A stretch of DNA of 15,096 nt from Deltaproteobacteria bacterium RBG_16_44_11. GTDB taxonomy: Bacteria; Desulfobacterota; Syntrophia; Syntrophales; Smithellaceae. The translations under genes were made by a program, and so were the position numbers. Within the stretch, counting starts at the first letter, position 1; the number at the start of each line of letters is the position of its first letter. The notes below the pieces were generated by a model. That model worked only from the letters and a program-made list of their open reading frames with translations, was not told where the DNA came from and searched no databases. The stretch lies in contig MGQN01000017.1 in the NCBI GenBank assembly GCA_001797845.1, forward strand, positions 54,824 to 69,919, read 5' to 3'. This document shows positions 12,292-15,096 of the stretch, piece after piece.

Positions 12292-13374
12292 ATGAAAGAA
12301 AAACAGTTTGCCAGTTTTCAGAACATTATATTCTTTATACTATTAGGAATTGTTACAGTCTTTTTTGCCTATATCCTGAAACCTTTTTTCTTTGCTATTT
12401 TCTGGGCCGTTTTGATTGCCGGTATATTCGCCCCGTTGAATAAACGACTGAGCGAAAAAATACAAAGCCCTAATTTATCCGCCAGCCTGACACTGAGTGC
12501 TGTGTTAGTTTGTTTGATTCTGCCGATCGGATTGCTTATTGGCCTGCTGATTGAAGAATCACTGGAAATATATAAGTCAGTTGATTCAAACAGTATTAAG
12601 TGGATTGATACTCTCACGGGAATTATGAAATCTTTGAGCAAACACCGGCTCTTTAAGCGCTTAAATTTGGATCAGGCATTTCTTATTGACAAATCAATGG
12701 CAACATTTAAAGCGGTTGCTGAATATCTTTTTCAACATCTTTCTGCAATCACTCAAAATGCCATTATCTTGATTATCCAGTTTGCCATTATGGTGTATTC
12801 TCTTTTTTATTTTATACGCGACAGGGAAAAATTCATTAAAGCCGCCGCCCGATATATACCGGTCAGTAATAAACATCTGACCGCTTTCGTTCATAACTTT
12901 CTGACTACAGCAAATGCCACCTTGAAAACAACTTTTGTTATCGGGGGCATTCAGGGCTTTTTGGGAGGGCTGATCTTCTATATAACGGGCATTGAAAGAG
13001 CCTTTATCTGGGGTGTGATTATGCTCTTTCTTTCTGTCGTGCCAGCTGTTGGTTGTTCTCTGGTTTGGGTGCCCGCGGGCATTATCATGCTCTTCTTGGG
13101 AAATATCTGGCAGGGTATTGTTATCCTGGTCTTCGGCGCGGTAGTCATCAGCAGCGTAGATAATTTATTGCGCCCGATACTTTTAGGCCGTGATATTGAG
13201 ATGCACTCCTTATTAATATTTCTTTCCACGCTGGGAGGAATAGCATCTTTTGGTTTTTCCGGTTTTGTTCTGGGACCGGTTATTGCTTCTCTTTTCCTGG
13301 CCAGCTGGAGATTATTTTTGGAACTTTATCAAAAAGAAGAGAATGTTAGCGACATGCAGAAAAGGTCAAAATAA
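12292..13374 (+). CDS. AI-2E family (TqsA/PerM-like) membrane transporter
   Basis: The 360-aa product has the AI-2E/UPF0118 architecture. N-terminal membrane segments lie at about 12-28, 31-48 and 64-88, with a soluble helical stretch from about 90 to 150. Further membrane segments sit at about 155-175, 215-232, 236-268, 272-290 and 306-345. Family-typical stretches are LFYFIRDREKFI (171-182), the GGIQGFLGGL loop (218-227) and the C-terminal LLIFLSTLGGIASFGFSGFVLGP (307-329). Members export varied compounds; a role in autoinducer-2 export is shown for few of them, so the substrate is unknown. The start at 12292 is preceded by AAGGA at a rather long spacing of about 12 nt. The stop is 3 nt from the next ATG, so it is cotranscribed with the EamA gene. 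Confidence 0.9.
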   Translation: MKEKQFASFQNIIFFILLGIVTVFFAYILKPFFFAIFWAVLIAGIFAPLNKRLSEKIQSPNLSASLTLSAVLVCLILPIGLLIGLLIEESLEIYKSVDSNSIKWIDTLTGIMKSLSKHRLFKRLNLDQAFLIDKSMATFKAVAEYLFQHLSAITQNAIILIIQFAIMVYSLFYFIRDREKFIKAAARYIPVSNKHLTAFVHNFLTTANATLKTTFVIGGIQGFLGGLIFYITGIERAFIWGVIMLFLSVVPAVGCSLVWVPAGIIMLFLGNIWQGIVILVFGAVVISSVDNLLRPILLGRDIEMHSLLIFLSTLGGIASFGFSGFVLGPVIASLFLASWRLFLELYQKEENVSDMQKRSK

Positions 13375-13377
13375 TTA

Positions 13378-14214
13378 ATGCCGCTTGTAGCCTTTCTATT
13401 GATCATTCTTGCCGCTGCTCTTCACGCCCTGTGGAATTTTGCCGCAAAAAAAGCATCGGGCAATCTTAGCGTGATTTGGATGGGCTTGGCAATGGCAACA
13501 ATCGCCATTATTCCTTTTTTATTTCTTCTTTCACCCGACCAAATATTTGTATTAGAAGCATGGCCTTTTGTTCTGGCAACGGGAATAATTCACGCCGTTT
13601 ATTTCTTCGCTCTTGCCAAGGCATATGAGCATGGTGATATTTCTGTTGTCTATCCTATTTCCAGAGGAAGCGGCATAGCCGGCACAGCCATCATAGCTTA
13701 TCTATTGCTGCAAGAGAAAATATCGTTTATCGGCGCTTCCGGCATTTTATTTATTTGTCTGGGAACGGTTTTTCTTGGGCTAAATAATACTCATCAAAAA
13801 CGCGGCATCTTTTTCTCACTATTAGTTGCGGCAATGATCATTGCTTATTCGATTGTTGATAAACTGGGGGTCGGTATAATACATCCATTAGGCTACATAT
13901 TCGGATTGGTATTTTTGACAACAATTTTTTTGGCACCTTATATGCTGATAAATAAGCAACAAGAATTATTATCGGCCATAAAGAATATGAAAAAATATTC
14001 CTTGATCATAGGACTGGGTTCCGGGGGAACTTATTTGATCATCCTTTTCGTCTTTCAAATGGCTCAAATCAGTTATGTTGTTGCGGCAAGAGAAATATCT
14101 GTCGCTTTGGGAGCGTTATTAGGAATCATCTTCCTGAAGGAACAGAATTCAGTCCAAAAGATGTTTTGCATTACTTGTATTGTAATTGGTATGTTCTTAA
14201 TAAAAATCGCTTAA
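13378..14214 (+). CDS. EamA/DMT-superfamily transporter
   Basis: The 278-aa hydrophobic protein has about ten predicted transmembrane segments in two EamA halves (about 1-136 and 143-277). The first half carries the family-typical order YFFALAKAYEHGDISVVYPISRGSG (75-99), EKISFIGASGILFICLGTVFLGL (113-135). The second has ISYVVAAREISVALGALLG (231-249) and a terminal hydrophobic helix. Members export or import amino acids, sugars and other metabolites; the substrate cannot be told. It starts 3 nt after the AI-2E-family stop (TAA-TTA-ATG), with the likely AAAGG site inside the upstream gene, pointing to translational coupling. Only a weak AT-rich hairpin with a T5 run (14243-14263) lies after its stop, where it converges on the glycosylase gene. 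Confidence 0.9.
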   Translation: MPLVAFLLIILAAALHALWNFAAKKASGNLSVIWMGLAMATIAIIPFLFLLSPDQIFVLEAWPFVLATGIIHAVYFFALAKAYEHGDISVVYPISRGSGIAGTAIIAYLLLQEKISFIGASGILFICLGTVFLGLNNTHQKRGIFFSLLVAAMIIAYSIVDKLGVGIIHPLGYIFGLVFLTTIFLAPYMLINKQQELLSAIKNMKKYSLIIGLGSGGTYLIILFVFQMAQISYVVAAREISVALGALLGIIFLKEQNSVQKMFCITCIVIGMFLIKIA

Positions 14215-14252
14215 TGCTGTTTAATTAATAATTTCGATACTCGTATACATAG

Positions 14253-14831
14253 TTATACTTTTTCGGACTGGACTAAAAAGCGCCACAAAGCCTTTCTGTG
14301 TACTTCCTTGGCGTAGTTGATACCGATGCGGGGAGTAGCTAAAATGGACTTTGCCGGAATACTTTTGTAATTTTCCACCCATAATTTACTGCCCCGTGTC
14401 ACATCCCAGCCGTTTAAAGATTTATCTATTCCTAATGCCTGACAGAGCTTGGCCGGGCCGTTAGCAAGCTGGACTCCACTTCTTTTTCTGCGGAACTCCA
14501 TTTCTTTTTCTCCGGTAAGCGGCAGTATCGCGCGTACAAGTACCGCGCAAGGATTTCCTTCTTCTTGGGTTACCAGATTGAGCATGTAGTGCATACCGTA
14601 GGTAAAATAAACATAGGCATGACCGGGCTTGCCGAACATGACGGCATTGCGCGGCGTCTTTCCGCGATGAGCGTGGCAGGCGCTATCCTGTTCACCACAG
14701 TAAGCTTCCGTTTCAACAATTATCCCGGCAAGCTCGATGCGGCCGATTTTACGCGCCAATTTTTTTCCTAAAAGCGCGCGGGCAACTTGCCGCGTATCGC
14801 GCTCATAAAATTTTCTATTCAATATATCCAT
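14253..14831 (-). CDS. mpg: DNA-3-methyladenine glycosylase (AAG/MPG family)
   Basis: This monofunctional glycosylase removes alkylated and deaminated purines in base excision repair. The 192 aa match the bacterial members of the human AAG family, not E. coli AlkA or Tag. The catalytic motif VETEAY is at 39-44, with E42 as the expected general base and Y44 and H53 at the positions of the human active-site Tyr and His. TPRN (59-62), YVYFTYGMHYMLN (73-85), NGPAKLC (124-130) and PRIGI (167-171) are also conserved. The start ATG at 14831 has no clear ribosome binding site, but the protein begins as family members do (ILNRKFYERDTRQVARALLG). It is convergent with the EamA gene and separated from the upstream asd by a hairpin. 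Confidence 0.95.
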   Translation of the reverse strand: MDILNRKFYERDTRQVARALLGKKLARKIGRIELAGIIVETEAYCGEQDSACHAHRGKTPRNAVMFGKPGHAYVYFTYGMHYMLNLVTQEEGNPCAVLVRAILPLTGEKEMEFRRKRSGVQLANGPAKLCQALGIDKSLNGWDVTRGSKLWVENYKSIPAKSILATPRIGINYAKEVHRKALWRFLVQSEKV

Positions 14832-14897
14832 GACTAATAAAATGTTTGAAATGATTTTGTCTGATTTTTTAAAAGGCTGAAAAAATTAATTACCAAG

Positions 14898-14923
14898 GCC
14901 TCGGCCTTTAAAAAGGCCGAGGC
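14898..14923 (-). terminator. Strong hairpin, probable terminator downstream of asd
   Basis: GCCTCGGCCTTT (14898-14909) and AAAGGCCGAGGC (14912-14923) form a perfect 12-bp stem 21 nt after the asd stop on the minus strand. The T6 run on that strand (14885-14880) begins about 12 nt beyond the stem, so it is not a textbook intrinsic terminator. The central A/T-rich part would form the loop. Confidence 0.65.
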
Positions 14924-14944
14924 GCGATTTGTTAACTAATTATT

Positions 14945-15096
14945 TTAAATCAATTTAAGACAATTCTTTACGAGATATTCCGCCGTTTGCAGAGCACCTT
15001 TGGCCGCACCCAGCTTGGTGTTATGCGCGAGACATACGTATTTAATACCGTTTTCCATAACCGGATCTTTACGGATGCGTCCGACAGTAACTGTCA
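14945..15096 (-). CDS. asd: Aspartate-semialdehyde dehydrogenase, C-terminal fragment
   Basis: The last 49 codons before the stop are visible; the gene enters from the right edge. The peptide contains VTVGRIRKDPVMENGIKYV followed by CLAHNTKLGAAKGALQTAEYL. The VGRIRKD...NG...HNT..GAA pattern is the conserved C-terminal end of aspartate-semialdehyde dehydrogenase, which makes L-aspartate semialdehyde for lysine/diaminopimelate, threonine and methionine synthesis. HNT resembles the variant found in archaeal/fungal-like members; the common bacterial form is SDN. Since only the end is seen, the catalytic Cys and His cannot be checked. Confidence 0.8.
   Translation of the reverse strand, partial: TVTVGRIRKDPVMENGIKYVCLAHNTKLGAAKGALQTAEYLVKNCLKLI

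Noticed and set aside
14243..14263. GTATA/TATAC hairpin followed by T5 as an EamA terminator
   Set aside because: The stem is only 5 bp and entirely weak; too little to call, though it is mentioned in the transporter entry.
1..15096. CRISPR array, prophage, transposase or integrase gene
   Set aside because: No spaced direct repeats, no phage or recombinase genes, and no tRNA-associated att duplication are visible next to tRNA-Ala.

Overview
The window looks like a chromosomal piece of an anaerobic deltaproteobacterium, possibly a Syntrophus/Smithella-like member of the Syntrophales. The basis is the xseA-xseB-ispA-dxs-tlyA gene order, a PilT pair, a bacterial deoxyhypusine-synthase-like gene and a probable selenoprotein. 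Taxonomy is inferred from gene content only. Base composition is moderate by eye, with one AT-rich gene island.

Left third (1-6191, all minus strand): a housekeeping cluster read from right to left as xseA, xseB, ispA, dxs, then an inserted AT-rich lipoprotein gene next to a 123-bp palindromic repeat, then tlyA and the first codons of ispH. Three isoprenoid genes are involved: Dxs opens the MEP pathway, IspH closes it, and IspA condenses the products. Both subunits of exonuclease VII and a TlyA-type rRNA methyltransferase are carried with them.

Middle (6373-10649, mostly plus): a deoxyhypusine-synthase-like gene with its own sigma70-type promoter; a convergent tRNA-Ala(CGC); then a pilT - pilT/pilU-like - degenerate receiver gene run that probably works in type IV pilus retraction. 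The tRNA and pilT promoters lie back to back around a 29-bp dyad.

Right third (10646-15096): a TPR protein and a short HesB/IscA-like gene on the minus strand; an AI-2E-family permease and an EamA-family transporter on the plus strand; a 3-methyladenine DNA glycosylase and the C-terminus of aspartate-semialdehyde dehydrogenase on the minus strand.

The most notable finding is at 11644-11961. What looks like a truncated 68-residue ORF is the 3' part of a full-length 105-residue HesB/IscA-like protein. Its in-frame TGA (codon 33) sits exactly where IscA proteins carry their first cluster-binding Cys, and a bacterial-SECIS-like hairpin with a GGU-starting loop follows 10 nt downstream. This reads as a selenocysteine-containing A-type Fe-S carrier. 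Ordinary gene callers would miss its N-terminal third.
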